Program-made: the position numbers and the translations under genes
Shown: positions 16,735 through 25,562 of the stretch, piece by piece
Layout: each line of letters begins with the position of its first letter
Numbering within the stretch: the stretch's first letter is position 1
The notes under the pieces: model-generated
What the model saw: only the letters and a program-made list of their open reading frames with translations
Databases searched by the model: none
Told to the model about the DNA's origin: nothing
DNA from: an uncultured Eisenbergiella sp.
GTDB lineage: Bacteria; Bacillota; Clostridia; Lachnospirales; Lachnospiraceae
Length of the DNA stretch: 54,515 nucleotides
Reading direction: 5' to 3'
Assembly: GCA_910585455.1 (NCBI GenBank)
Contig: CAJUEL010000034.1
Span: 1 to 54,515, forward strand

Positions 16735-17454
16735 CTATATCTCCATATACCGCTCTATTTCATGCCAGGTGTTTATTGTCAGAATATTTTTATCTTCTGT
16801 ATATGGCAAATCAATCGCCCCTGTGTACCATACAGGCAGCAAACCGGCATTTAAGGAACCTTTCACATCACATTCATACTGATCGCCGATGTACCAGACA
16901 TCCTCCGGCTGTAAGTCCGCTTTTTCCAAAGCCAAATCAAATATCCTTTTATTTGGCTTTCGAAACATAAAATTACTTGAAGTAATGATAAATTCAAAAG
17001 CATTTTCCGGCAGCAGTCTGTTGATACGCTCTGCGACCACAGAGGGCGCATAGGAAATATTACTGATCACGCCCGTGCGGATCCCTCTATTCCTCAAATA
17101 TCCTAAAAAATCCTCTATACCTTCTGTCGGTACTCCCGGAGCGGCGGCATTCCAGAATATAGTATCAATTTCAGAGTTGCTTAATGCAATCTCTATTCCC
17201 TGTGATTCATAGAGATAAGGCGTAAACATGGTATTGGGTATCTCTATTTGAAATAAGTGTCTTTTTTCAGGGTCAAATCTTCCAAATTCCCGATTGATTT
17301 CGTCTGCTTTGGCTTGTACCCGCTCCGCAGACAAATGATATTTATTTTTTGTAGCATACCGTAAGACAGCTTCTGTTCCTTTCACGCCATCAAATTTCTG
17401 TTCTGCAATCAGCGTCTGTCCATAATCAAACAATACCATTCTGGGCTTTTTCAT
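16735..17454 (-). CDS. HAD superfamily hydrolase
   Basis: 239 residues. Motif I is FDYGQTL (Asp10), motif II is VISNIS, motif III is the Lys in FRKPNKRIF, and motif IV is YIGDQYECDVKG. A helical cap lies between motifs I and II. This is the HAD phosphatase-like fold, most similar to HAD-IA enzymes. Unusually, motif I reads D-x-G rather than D-x-D, so the general acid is missing or supplied elsewhere. I place the start at 17454: the preceding ATGGAGG contains the ribosome site itself, 8 nt upstream of this ATG. The substrate is unknown. Confidence 0.85.
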   Translation of the reverse strand: MKKPRMVLFDYGQTLIAEQKFDGVKGTEAVLRYATKNKYHLSAERVQAKADEINREFGRFDPEKRHLFQIEIPNTMFTPYLYESQGIEIALSNSEIDTIFWNAAAPGVPTEGIEDFLGYLRNRGIRTGVISNISYAPSVVAERINRLLPENAFEFIITSSNFMFRKPNKRIFDLALEKADLQPEDVWYIGDQYECDVKGSLNAGLLPVWYTGAIDLPYTEDKNILTINTWHEIERYMEI

Positions 17455-17595
17455 GTGATTTTCCTCCATATTTCTATATAAAAACCCTGGTTTATTCCAT
17501 ATTTACCAACAAATCTATCATATCATATTTCTACAGGGAAGTCACAGAGAAAAATCGGGTACATTATGAGTATTACAGCCTGGGAATGACAGAGA

Positions 17596-17700
17596 ATGTG
17601 CCAAACGATTATACGGAAATTATTAAACGGGGCACAGCCAAAAGATGTGCAGGAGCTTTTAGGGCATTCGGACGTAAGTCTTGAGGCTGGAATAGCGCAA
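17596..17700 (+). pseudogene. Remnant of a tyrosine recombinase (integrase) C-terminus
   Basis: A short plus-strand frame includes LLNGAQPKDVQELLGHSDVS (about 17617-17686). This is the stretch around the conserved LGH motif of phage- and transposon-type tyrosine integrases. The active-site Arg, the first His and the terminal nucleophilic Tyr region are absent: the matching sequence stops after this block and runs into unrelated sequence. It is a scar of a lost mobile element and marks 17.5-18.5 kb as a site of past integration. Confidence 0.65.
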
Positions 17701-17748
17701 AGCCTTAAAAACAGGGGAAACTTATGGAAAAGCTTACAAATCCGAATT

Positions 17749-18183
17749 TTATTGTTTCCTGGCTTTGCTCTTTTTAATGAATATAAATGTACTTATCATG
17801 ACAAGCAAAATAAGTATATGCAAAATTGTATGATATATATCGGGAATATATTTTCCCTTAACGGTGAGCCATTGCATTGTTCCTGAAAAGCATTCTATTT
17901 TTCCCTCTAAACTTCCCATAATTCCACCATTAAAAATAGTGTACCATTCGTGACACAAGAACTGTATTGTAAACCATAAAGAAGTCCAGATAATAACAAG
18001 CCATTTTCCAATCTTATCTTTTACGATAAACAATATTACAGTCGCAAAATAAATAAGAAAGAATACTCCGTCATCCTTATATGATTGTGTTACTAAATAG
18101 TTTTTTCCGGAAGAAAATCCCACCATATCAAGAAAAAACCATATTAAAAGTATTATTTGAAATGTAATACAAGTTTTTTTCAT
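17749..18183 (-). CDS. Small four-helix membrane protein, function unknown
   Basis: 144 residues with four hydrophobic segments (about 8-24, 40-55, 62-80 and 116-136). It ends in a lysine-rich KKSKARKQ tail that is probably cytoplasmic. The ATG at 18183 has GAGG about 11 nt upstream; a GTG four codons earlier would overlap that site. It is AT-rich compared with the housekeeping genes and lies between integrase debris and an intergenic region, so it is probably accessory cargo. I recognise no family. Confidence 0.6.
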   Translation of the reverse strand: MKKTCITFQIILLIWFFLDMVGFSSGKNYLVTQSYKDDGVFFLIYFATVILFIVKDKIGKWLVIIWTSLWFTIQFLCHEWYTIFNGGIMGSLEGKIECFSGTMQWLTVKGKYIPDIYHTILHILILLVMISTFIFIKKSKARKQ

Positions 18184-18434
18184 CTTAACAAACACCTCAC
18201 AAATGCCGATTTGCTTAATTCATTATATCATACCGCAGCCATTGGCTGCAATCAAGCTTTAAAAACAAAAAGAATCACCCTGTTCGTAGGTTACTGTTCA
18301 TGGTGTCCCAAAAATAGTCTGCGCCGGCCAGGGGGCGGAAGGGAAGGTTCCAGACCGCTGGCAGTCCGCATTCGGCGGCGCCGTAAATAGTAACCGTCCC
18401 AAAATTGATTTCCCTGGTGATCGGAATCGCGACC
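18184..18434. other. Intergenic region without a gene
   Basis: No coding frame with a ribosome site was found. It contains a loose inverted repeat, GGTTACT (18289-18295) with AGTAACC (18389-18395), around a GC-rich core. The core includes GCGCCGTAAAT (18378-18388), an 11-mer that recurs at 20346-20356 after the ABC-ATPase gene. Confidence 0.5.
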
Positions 18435-18463
18435 TTGACTTTCCGGATTATTTTCTTTATAAT
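18435..18463 (+). promoter_or_regulatory. Promoter of the ABC-ATPase-domain gene
   Basis: TTGACT (18435-18440) and TATAAT (18458-18463) are 17 nt apart. Transcription would begin near 18470. This rules out the in-frame ATG at 18466 and supports the ATG at 18559. Confidence 0.8.
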
Positions 18464-18558
18464 GCATGGAAAAAGAGCCGGAGATTATCCGTGAAAACGC
18501 GTCGGCACAGACAGCCGGCAGATTGAAAAATACAAGATATGAGAAGAGGTATGAGAAA

Positions 18559-20322
18559 ATGAAACGATCCTTTGAACTGGAAACCTTATTGAAGTCCATT
18601 GACCACAGGGGCTATCCCGCCTATAAGTCTCTGGCGGGAAGCTATGATTTTACGGATTATGTTTTGTCCATTGACCATGTGCAGGGCGATCCCTTTGCTT
18701 CCCCCTCCCGGTTGAGCATTTATGTGAACCGCCGCCGCGCCGCGTTTCCTGAGCAGTATCTGGATACGCCCGGCAAAAGGCGGGCGCTGGCGGATTATGT
18801 GCTGCGCGCTTTTGGAAAAAGCATCGGCCGTTTCACCTTTCAGGCGGGCGGCTCCGGCAAAAGCGGGCTGATCGGCGTCAGCCGCCCGGGACAGGAGGTG
18901 CTCACCCGTTCCGCCTGTGAATTCACGCAAAAGGATCTGGTGGTGCGCTTCGAGGTCGGCTTCCCCGCCGCCGGGCGCACGGTGCTCGCCGGAGAGCTGG
19001 CCAAGATCCTCTTTGACTATCTGCCCAAATGTGTCGCTTCCTCCCTGATTTACCGGGCGCTGCCCGCAAAGGAGGTGGAAAACGCGGTCTTTTTAAGCGA
19101 AGATCAGCTTTTTATCTGGAACAGCCTGGATGAGCTGGGGCTTGTGGCATTCGTGGCGGACGGCGCGGTGCTGCCCCGGGAAAGCGGCGTTTCCGACCGC
19201 CCGATGGCGAAAGCGATCCCCTTTTCCTCCCCTGATTCCCTCGCCGTCACCTTGCAGCTCCCCCATCGGGGAGCGCTGCGCGGCATGGGCATTCCCAAGG
19301 GCATCACGCTGATCGCGGGCGGCGGCTATCACGGCAAATCCACCCTGCTAAAGGCGTTGGAGCGGGGCGTGTATGACCACATCGCCGGAGACGGCAGGGA
19401 ATATGTCATCACGGATGCCACCGCTGTCAAGCTGCGGGCGGAGGATGGCAGGAAAATCACCAACACGGACATTTCCCTGTTCATCAACGACCTGCCAAAC
19501 GGCGCGGACACCCGGCATTTTTCCACGCTGGACGCCAGCGGCTCCACCTCTCAGGCCGCCGCCATCGTGGAAAGCATGGAAGCGGACAGCAGACTTTTTT
19601 TGATCGACGAGGACACCTCCGCCACCAATTTCATGGTGCGCGACGCCCTGATGCAGCAGGTAGTCAGCAAAAACAAGGAACCGATCACACCTTTTCTGGA
19701 GCGCGCAAGGGATCTGTATGAAAAAGCCGGCATTTCCACCATCCTGGTCATCGGAAGCTGCGGCTCCTATTTCTATATCGCCGATACCGTGCTGCAGATG
19801 GACAACTACCACGCGCTGGACATCACAAAACAGGTTGCAGAAATTTTGGAAAAACGCGGACAGGAAACCTTCCACGCGGACGGCTTTGCGCTCCCTGCCG
19901 CCCAGCGCATTCTCCCGCTGACCGCCAAAGGAGGCGGCAGGCCTGCCGCCGCCGCTGATTATTCTTCCGCCAGACAGGGCAATATGCGGGGCAGAGGCCG
20001 GGACAACGGCGGCAGAGGGCATGAACACGCAAAAACCAAAACGCTGGGAAAAACCTCCTTCATGCTCGATAAGGATACGCTGGATTTGCGCTATGTGGAA
20101 CAGCTGGTGGACAGTGAACAGACCACCGCGCTCTCCTATTTGCTGCGCTATGCGAAGGAACACTATGCCCAAAGCGGCATGACCGTAAAGCAGCTTGTGA
20201 CAGCGCTGACCGATCTTTTGGAAAAGCAGGGGCTTTGCGCCATCTGCGAATCCTCCTATGTGCCGGTCAATCTGGCAATGCCCAGGGTACAGGAAATTTT
20301 TGCATGCTTTAACCGGTATTGA
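18559..20322 (+). CDS. ABC-ATPase domain-containing protein (PF09818-type)
   Basis: 587 residues, soluble. The N-terminal part has SIDHRGYPAYKSLAGSYDF and ends near residue 240. A nucleotide-binding domain follows with Walker A GGGYHGKST (254-262), a signature-like DASGSTSQAA, and Walker B LFLIDEDTSATNFMV. A Gly/Arg-rich linker leads to a C-terminal helical domain. The order matches the predicted ABC-class ATPase family PF09818, whose role is unsettled; RNA-related functions have been proposed. Start 18559 has GAGG 9 nt upstream and fits the promoter. It is transcribed alone, with a strong terminator behind it. Confidence 0.88.
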   Translation: MKRSFELETLLKSIDHRGYPAYKSLAGSYDFTDYVLSIDHVQGDPFASPSRLSIYVNRRRAAFPEQYLDTPGKRRALADYVLRAFGKSIGRFTFQAGGSGKSGLIGVSRPGQEVLTRSACEFTQKDLVVRFEVGFPAAGRTVLAGELAKILFDYLPKCVASSLIYRALPAKEVENAVFLSEDQLFIWNSLDELGLVAFVADGAVLPRESGVSDRPMAKAIPFSSPDSLAVTLQLPHRGALRGMGIPKGITLIAGGGYHGKSTLLKALERGVYDHIAGDGREYVITDATAVKLRAEDGRKITNTDISLFINDLPNGADTRHFSTLDASGSTSQAAAIVESMEADSRLFLIDEDTSATNFMVRDALMQQVVSKNKEPITPFLERARDLYEKAGISTILVIGSCGSYFYIADTVLQMDNYHALDITKQVAEILEKRGQETFHADGFALPAAQRILPLTAKGGGRPAAAADYSSARQGNMRGRGRDNGGRGHEHAKTKTLGKTSFMLDKDTLDLRYVEQLVDSEQTTALSYLLRYAKEHYAQSGMTVKQLVTALTDLLEKQGLCAICESSYVPVNLAMPRVQEIFACFNRY

Positions 20323-20368
20323 ACCATATTCCATTTTTATGGACTGCGCCGTAAATGGGTTATAACGA

Positions 20369-20410
20369 AAGAGTGACAGTCCGGAATCATCAGACTGTCA
20401 CTCTTCTTTG
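20369..20410 (+). terminator. Strong intrinsic terminator of the ABC-ATPase gene
   Basis: AAGAGTGACAGTC (20369-20381) pairs perfectly with GACTGTCACTCTT (20393-20405), giving 13 bp with an 11-nt loop, and is followed by CTTTG. The T-run is short but the stem is long. It lies 47 nt after the stop codon. Confidence 0.75.
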
Positions 20411-20500
20411 TTCATACATTTTGTTTATAAATGATCCTGCGGACCGTGCCGCTGGCGAGCCCGTATGAAAGCTGATTTTTACAACAGCTTTTTGCGTTTC

Positions 20501-21915
20501 TCAGACCACCGCTTCAATAATTTCTTTTTCACCGATATACACCTGATGCACACCTGTTCTTTTATTTTTATTAAAATTAAAACTGATCATATAGCCTTTA
20601 TTGGCATGATAATGATCGAGATAACCTGCAAGCTGCTGCTCTCCCCGTCGGTTATACTCTTCACCGTGCCAGATTTTCAACTCAATAATATATTGTATGC
20701 CGCCATAATCTACAATCAAATCCGTTCTTTTCAGATCCCTCGTCCGGGATTCGACATAGAAATTTCCGCATCCTGGTTTTCTTCCTCCGAAAGGAAAAAA
20801 TAATACAGCCGGGTTTCAAAAATCCGGTTTGCCACAGCCACATTTCCCTTATCGTTCCGAATGAAGCCAAACATAGTCGCAATATCGATCACGCTCCCAT
20901 CGGCCATATAGGTATAGGTTTTTCCAGCAAAAAGAATCGCCCGCAGCATCTTCTTCAATTGTGGATAGTCATACAGCTTACCGACCAGGGAATCAAACAA
21001 CATATTTTTTTCATGAATGAGCATATGAACCGCCACCTGAAATCCATCATCCGTCCAGGCGGCTTTTTTCGAACCGTAAATGGCGCTCACCTTTTCATCG
21101 ACCAGCTGGCACAATCTCGATACCAGAAATGGATATCCGGATGTATAATCAAACACCAGGTCCGCCATCCTGCGTATATCCATTTCCGTATGATAATCGT
21201 TCTCATATTCTGCAAGCATCCCGGCAATGCTTTCGCCGGAAAAACTCATTTCAATGTCGAAATCCGCGGCGATGTTCCACGGACTGTTATATCTGTGCTC
21301 ATCCTGCGGCCGAAGCTTCTGCCGCAGATTCTTCACATCATATACGCCCGCAAGAATAACCGATTTCAGAGCGGGATGCCAGAAACGCTGTAAATACTGC
21401 GCACGCAGCTGTGCAAGAAAATCAAGAAACACCTGATTGTCTGTCGCGCTGTCCACTTCATCAATCATCAGCACCACAGGCTTATCAAGAACGGCACAAA
21501 TATCGATAAGCCTCTCAAACAGAGGGCGCAGGGTAAACCCTTCGCCTCCGGCTGTGCACTTTTCCTCGAGCGCACGGATTGCTGCCACCACGCCCTCAGT
21601 CATATCCGGCTGTTGTCTTTTCAGCGCTTTTATGAAGGTATCCGCAAAAGCCGCGGAAAATATACTTTCTGTTCTGAAATCCGCATTTCCAAAAATCTGA
21701 AAATCCACAAAAACGACATAATAATCCTTCCGCAGGTATCGGCTCAATGCCATCAACGTTGTGGTTTTTCCGTATTGACGCGCCCTGTGAATCGTGAAAT
21801 ATTTGCCGCTGTCCACAAGCCCTTTTATTTCACACAATCGCCTATCCAGATTCACCATATAATGTTCTTCCGGAACACACAGGCCGGTCGTATTAAAAAC
21901 CCTTGGCATCCTCAT
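20501..21915 (-). pseudogene. Broken AAA-like ATPase with PD-(D/E)XK nuclease C-terminus
   Basis: The 5' part (21915-20731, 394 codons) starts FNTTGLCVPEEHYMVN and has a phosphate-binding loop in HRARQYGKTTTL, Walker B VVLMIDEVDS, and the winged region of the AAA-like family (PF14516/AAA-ATPase_like). It then runs out of frame at EENQDAEISMS. Another frame overlaps it at about 20770-20501. That frame carries GNFYVESRTRDLKRTDLIV and YGGIQYIIELKIWHGEEY, the D...E-x-K core of the PD-(D/E)XK nuclease tail, and ends KEIIEAVV. The expected linker between the two parts seems shortened, so a deletion with a frameshift is likely. The family is widespread in anaerobes, and its role is unknown. Confidence 0.8.
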
Positions 21916-21957
21916 TCACCTCTTTCCGGATTCTGTTAAAAAGTACGCGTTTTATGG

Positions 21958-22593
21958 TCAATGCACGGCGTTCTGCGGCTGCAGAACGAATACCCTGCCG
22001 GGCATGTCCTTTGATGCCACCAGCTCCAGCTGGCTGGCAGGTATCGCTGACACGTCCTCCAGCTGGTCCGTAAACTGCTCCACCGTGCCGATCACGCCAA
22101 AGCCAACGCCTTTTTCATCATCCCTGTAATGCATCGGAATCACAAGGCCGGGCTGTAAGCTTTTGATCAGTTTCGCCGCCTGTACCCCGTTGATGGTATA
22201 AAAACCGCCCACAGGAATCAAAGCGGCATCCAGTCCCAAAAGCTGCTCCATCTGCCCGGCGTCAGGCTCACAGCCAAGATCGCCGAAATGGGCGATTCGC
22301 ATGCTGCCGTCCGAAATGATGTGGATGATATTGCTCCCCCGCTTTGCGCCCTTTTCATCGTCATGCCAGGTCCTGATTTCGGTCACGGTAAAGGGAAAAC
22401 CCTCTGCCTCCGTCACCTTTACCGTATGTCTGGCGTTGTGATCGCCATGCTCATGACTGCATAAAACCATATTCGCCTGCTCCCGCACCGGGGCAAGCCC
22501 CGGCACGGAACCGTCTTCATAGGGATCCAGAATGATGGAATATCCGTCCTTTTCGATTTTAAAGCAGGAATGTCCAATCCATGTAATTTTCAT
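21958..22593 (-). CDS. MBL-fold metal-dependent hydrolase
   Basis: 211 residues. It begins MKITWIGHSCFKIEKDG and carries the H-x-H-x-D-H metal motif in CSHEHGDHN, further metal ligands in AHFGDLG, and a late His in VIPMHYR. This matches the UlaG-like/YtnP-type small metallo-beta-lactamase hydrolases, cytoplasmic and metal-dependent. The substrate is unknown; relatives hydrolyse lactones and phosphoesters. GGAG lies 5 nt before the ATG. It follows the YihS-like isomerase gene by 37 nt and is probably co-transcribed with it, which suggests a sugar-derived lactone or phosphate as a possible substrate (inference). Confidence 0.88.
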   Translation of the reverse strand: MKITWIGHSCFKIEKDGYSIILDPYEDGSVPGLAPVREQANMVLCSHEHGDHNARHTVKVTEAEGFPFTVTEIRTWHDDEKGAKRGSNIIHIISDGSMRIAHFGDLGCEPDAGQMEQLLGLDAALIPVGGFYTINGVQAAKLIKSLQPGLVIPMHYRDDEKGVGFGVIGTVEQFTDQLEDVSAIPASQLELVASKDMPGRVFVLQPQNAVH

Positions 22594-22630
22594 TTCAACT
22601 CCAATCTGTCCGCCCTGGCGAACCTGCCTG

Positions 22631-23872
22631 TCAGGAATTTTTTCCTTCTTTTACTGCGGGCGCAATGGAAAGCGCCGGCGCATAGTAAGGAATCAACGTC
22701 GCCTGCACCGCATGATACAAATCAGACTTTCCGGGCCATACGGTACCGAGCAGATTGTTGTTTTGATCCAGCTGATGGAACCAGGAGCCGTTTACATGAT
22801 CTAGCACCTTCTCGTCCAGATACTGCATGAACTCCGCATAAAGCTCCGCATATTTCTGCTTATTCGTCACATGGTACAGCACTGCGGAGGTATTGATCGC
22901 TTCCGCCAGCGTCCAGTGCATCCGGTCATGTACCACGGGCTTGCCGTTCCAGTCCGTCGTATAAACGATGCCGGGCGCGCCGTCCGCATTCCATGCATCC
23001 TCAATTGCCCTGCAGAACAGATTTTCGGAAATCGTGATATACTTCGCCGCCGCATCTCTGTCGTTCGGATAATTGGAGAGCGCCCACTGGGCGATCAGCC
23101 TCGCCCACTCGATGCCGTGACCGGGCGTTGCTCCATAGGGCTTAAACTGGTCATCGGGCTTTTCCTTATTGCATTCCAGATCCGCTTCCCATTCCTTCGT
23201 AAAATGCTCCGGAATCCGCCACTCATTCTCAGAAGCCCAGCCTGCCACATGATCAATGATGCGTCCTGCCCTCACGCGGTATTTCTCATCGCCTGTCACA
23301 TCCGCAGCCGCCAGAAATGCTTCTACGGTATGCATGTTCGCATTCAGTCCGCGGTAATCGTCCAGCACGGTAAATTCCGTATTCCAGGTATCACAGGAAA
23401 GTCCTTCCTCTTCATTCCAGAAACGCTTGTCATACAGCGCAAGCGCCTCATCCAGAAGCTCCTTCGCCCCCGGCCTGCCCGCCAGCGTCGCGGAGGATGC
23501 CGCCAGAATGACAAAGGCGTGGGCATAGCACTGCTTGTTCGGCACGATGGCGCCGTCAGCGGTCAGTCCCGCATACCATCCGCCGTTTACAGCATCATGA
23601 AGCTCCCCCTTTAAGCCCTTTAAGCCGGCATCCACCAGCGCATCGCTTCCTTCATGCCCTAAAAAGCCTGCCAGACTGTATACGTGCACCATGCGGCTCG
23701 TGATCCAGGTTTCCCGGTTCCTGTCTGTCCAAGGCGTGCCGTCATCGCCCAGATAATAGGAGCTGCCTCCCGGCGCAGGGAATTTGTGTCCGAAGGAAAA
23801 CAGGCTTTCCCGGACTTCCTTTAAGAACTGCTTGTTTTCTTCGGTGTCGATTTGATACTTTGCGTTGCTCAT
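22631..23872 (-). CDS. AGE-family sugar isomerase, YihS-like
   Basis: 413 residues with the (alpha/alpha)6-barrel of the N-acylglucosamine 2-epimerase superfamily. It matches Escherichia coli YihS over its full length: WITSRMVHVYS (Trp56, Arg60), NANMHTVEAFL (His181), TPGHGIEWARL (His252, Glu255) and SDLYHAVQ (His387). By my alignment these correspond to YihS Arg55, His176, His248, Glu251 and His383. YihS interconverts sulfoquinovose with sulfofructose and also mannose with fructose and lyxose. The residue aligned with YihS Arg238 is Gln242 here, so mannose or another aldose may be the true substrate. A co-directional MBL hydrolase follows. No sulfoglycolysis genes are nearby. Confidence 0.88.
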   Translation of the reverse strand: MSNAKYQIDTEENKQFLKEVRESLFSFGHKFPAPGGSSYYLGDDGTPWTDRNRETWITSRMVHVYSLAGFLGHEGSDALVDAGLKGLKGELHDAVNGGWYAGLTADGAIVPNKQCYAHAFVILAASSATLAGRPGAKELLDEALALYDKRFWNEEEGLSCDTWNTEFTVLDDYRGLNANMHTVEAFLAAADVTGDEKYRVRAGRIIDHVAGWASENEWRIPEHFTKEWEADLECNKEKPDDQFKPYGATPGHGIEWARLIAQWALSNYPNDRDAAAKYITISENLFCRAIEDAWNADGAPGIVYTTDWNGKPVVHDRMHWTLAEAINTSAVLYHVTNKQKYAELYAEFMQYLDEKVLDHVNGSWFHQLDQNNNLLGTVWPGKSDLYHAVQATLIPYYAPALSIAPAVKEGKNS

Positions 23873-23973
23873 TTGATTGTCCCTCTCTTCTTTACATTCT
23901 TATAGAAGGTTCCTCAATGTTAGATGAGAACTCTCCCTGTTCTTTTGCCCTTCACGTCAGCAAAGATAATTTT

Positions 23974-24002
23974 ATTATACCTTAAAATGTACGGAGTGTA
24001 TA
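23974..24002 (-). promoter_or_regulatory. Probable promoter of the isomerase-hydrolase pair
   Basis: On the minus strand a perfect TATAAT (23979-23974) is preceded at 17 nt by TATACA (24002-23997). The leader to the isomerase ATG is about 95 nt and shows no evident riboswitch. Confidence 0.5.
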
Positions 24003-24124
24003 GAGACTATTTTTTGCTTTTGAATCAAAAACGCTCAATTCATTATTATACCTGAAATTATATTTTACTTCCGCCATCGCAAAAGCATTTTGAGGGACCC
24101 GATTTTAAGTTTGTTCTATTTTCA

Positions 24125-24862
24125 TTACCAGTTCAATTCAATATATATTGCATATCCCGAGCTTTGCAATTCTTTTTTTAACACATAACGGTTGTATACA
24201 AAATTACCCCATTTATATACATAATGACAATTATACAAATTCCGATATTCCGCCTTACAGACGAAATTTTCAAATCCCAAATCTTTTATTCTCTTTTTGA
24301 GCTCTGCAAGATATTTATTAATATCCTTCTCTTCAATAAGTATAACAGAATCTGTTTTTACACACCTGTCTTGATGACTTTTCAGGGGAAGTGATTCATA
24401 ATCCGTCAATTCACCCAGACCACACTCTTCTCCTGTATCATAATAGATAACATATCCTTTACAGCTATACTTTCCTGTTTGATTATAGTGTTTCACATGA
24501 TCTTCAATCCCCCTCATAATGGTGTTCACATGCGATTCGAGCATACGTGCCTCATCTGCTTCGTTCTTTACAGGATTTCGAAGAGATTCTACAAAGCTTT
24601 GCTTCTTTCCTTCCTGTTCCAGTCCTCTCTTTTCATCCTGTAGATGTTCATTTCTTCCAATATGACTTTTATAATTGATACCGCAAAATGGACATTCCAC
24701 CACATCCATAACGGTATCAATCTCAAAAATATTATTGCATTTTGCACACCTGACCTTTCTCATTTTCATAACAATATTCACATCCTTCCATACTTTCCCA
24801 TCAGCTTTCAGTAATGCACTCTTCATCATCGTTTCCATAAATATCATAAAAATATCCTGCAA
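24125..24862 (-). CDS. Zinc-ribbon protein, function unknown
   Basis: Up to 245 residues. Near the N-terminus is a rubredoxin-like pair, CAKCNNIFEID and VECPFCGINY, that should bind one zinc ion. A charged helical segment follows, then an alpha/beta domain with GYVIYYDTGEECGLGE and a C-terminal CHYVYKWGNFVYNRYVL. No membrane segment. The start is uncertain: the open frame begins at 24862, but MKMRKVRCAKC at 24769 would place the zinc ribbon at the N-terminus, as in the zinc-ribbon kinases next door. AT-rich. It is the last gene of the minus-strand cluster and may be a cytosolic partner of it. I recognise no named family. Confidence 0.6.
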   Translation of the reverse strand: MQDIFMIFMETMMKSALLKADGKVWKDVNIVMKMRKVRCAKCNNIFEIDTVMDVVECPFCGINYKSHIGRNEHLQDEKRGLEQEGKKQSFVESLRNPVKNEADEARMLESHVNTIMRGIEDHVKHYNQTGKYSCKGYVIYYDTGEECGLGELTDYESLPLKSHQDRCVKTDSVILIEEKDINKYLAELKKRIKDLGFENFVCKAEYRNLYNCHYVYKWGNFVYNRYVLKKELQSSGYAIYIELNW

Positions 24863-25087
24863 AAAAGGAGTCGCCTGTCTTCCCGGTTACAAACATTTAT
24901 CAACTCACTCATATTATCTCTTCCAAGTATTTTTCCATTTTCATATGTAATCTTCGATTTACTTTGCAGGACTGTCAAAATAATCTGTTGATTTTCTTCA
25001 AAATTAGTAGAAGATAATAATAGAAAAATATTTCACCTGCACCACCACATTTCCATACCAGGCCTCCTGATTTTCCTTTAAATACTC
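24863..25087. other. AT-rich intergenic stretch
   Basis: No gene, strong hairpin or promoter was recognised. It lies between the zinc-ribbon gene and the kinase remnant and is probably decayed coding or flanking sequence. Confidence 0.4.
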
Positions 25088-25488
25088 CATTTATAAGAGG
25101 TAAATAGTTGCAACAAACGCATAAATATCAGTCCATGGTTCCTGTTCCCCCTTTGTCCTGTATTACTCCTCCGGCGTGTAACCGGGTTTGAGCGCTATGG
25201 AGAGACTTTTCATAGCGTTTCCTCCGGTCTGGCATGCAACAACAAAATCGGGTAGTCACACCGGCCCATCTTTTAAAATCATGATATTGTCCGGACTGAT
25301 ACCACGATGAACCAGCCACATTTCATGAACTTTTCCAAGATCATCCATGATCGGCATCAATACTTTCAAAACCTGTTCCATTATCATAGACCCGCTTGTT
25401 TTCAGATACTCTTTCAAGGTGATCCCTTCCAGATAATCCATAACAATATATGCAATACATTGTATGATAAAAATTCTTTACACCGACG
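25088..25488 (-). pseudogene. Decayed Ser/Thr protein kinase fragment
   Basis: Read on the minus strand across more than one frame, the stretch reproduces the middle of the neighbouring kinases. It has VGVKNF (about 25488), then after a frameshift AYIVMDYLEGITLKEYL, VHRGISPDNIMILKDG, DFVVACQTGGNAMKSLSI and KPGYTPEE, then an in-frame TAA where the paralogues have Gln, then YRTKGEQEPWTDIYAF. The catalytic Asp of HRD is Gly. The N-lobe, the complete C-lobe and any ectodomain are missing. It is closest to the kinase at 29913-31844 and is the remains of a fourth copy in the cluster. Confidence 0.88.
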
Positions 25489-25562
25489 GTACCATGCAAA
25501 TACTACAGTAGCTCTGATCTATTGTTCATATTCATTTTATCCTGATTGTAAACAATATCCTG

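Noticed and set aside
19348..20334. Minus-strand open frame of 328 codons opposite the ABC-ATPase gene
   Set aside because: The plus-strand gene has promoter, ribosome site, Walker motifs and terminator. The antisense frame shows only composition-driven sequence.
18378..20356. 11-nt direct repeat GCGCCGTAAAT flanking the ABC-ATPase gene (18378-18388 and 20346-20356)
   Set aside because: Too short, found after the fact, and without transposase or other element ends. The gene has its own promoter and terminator. Kept only as a note.
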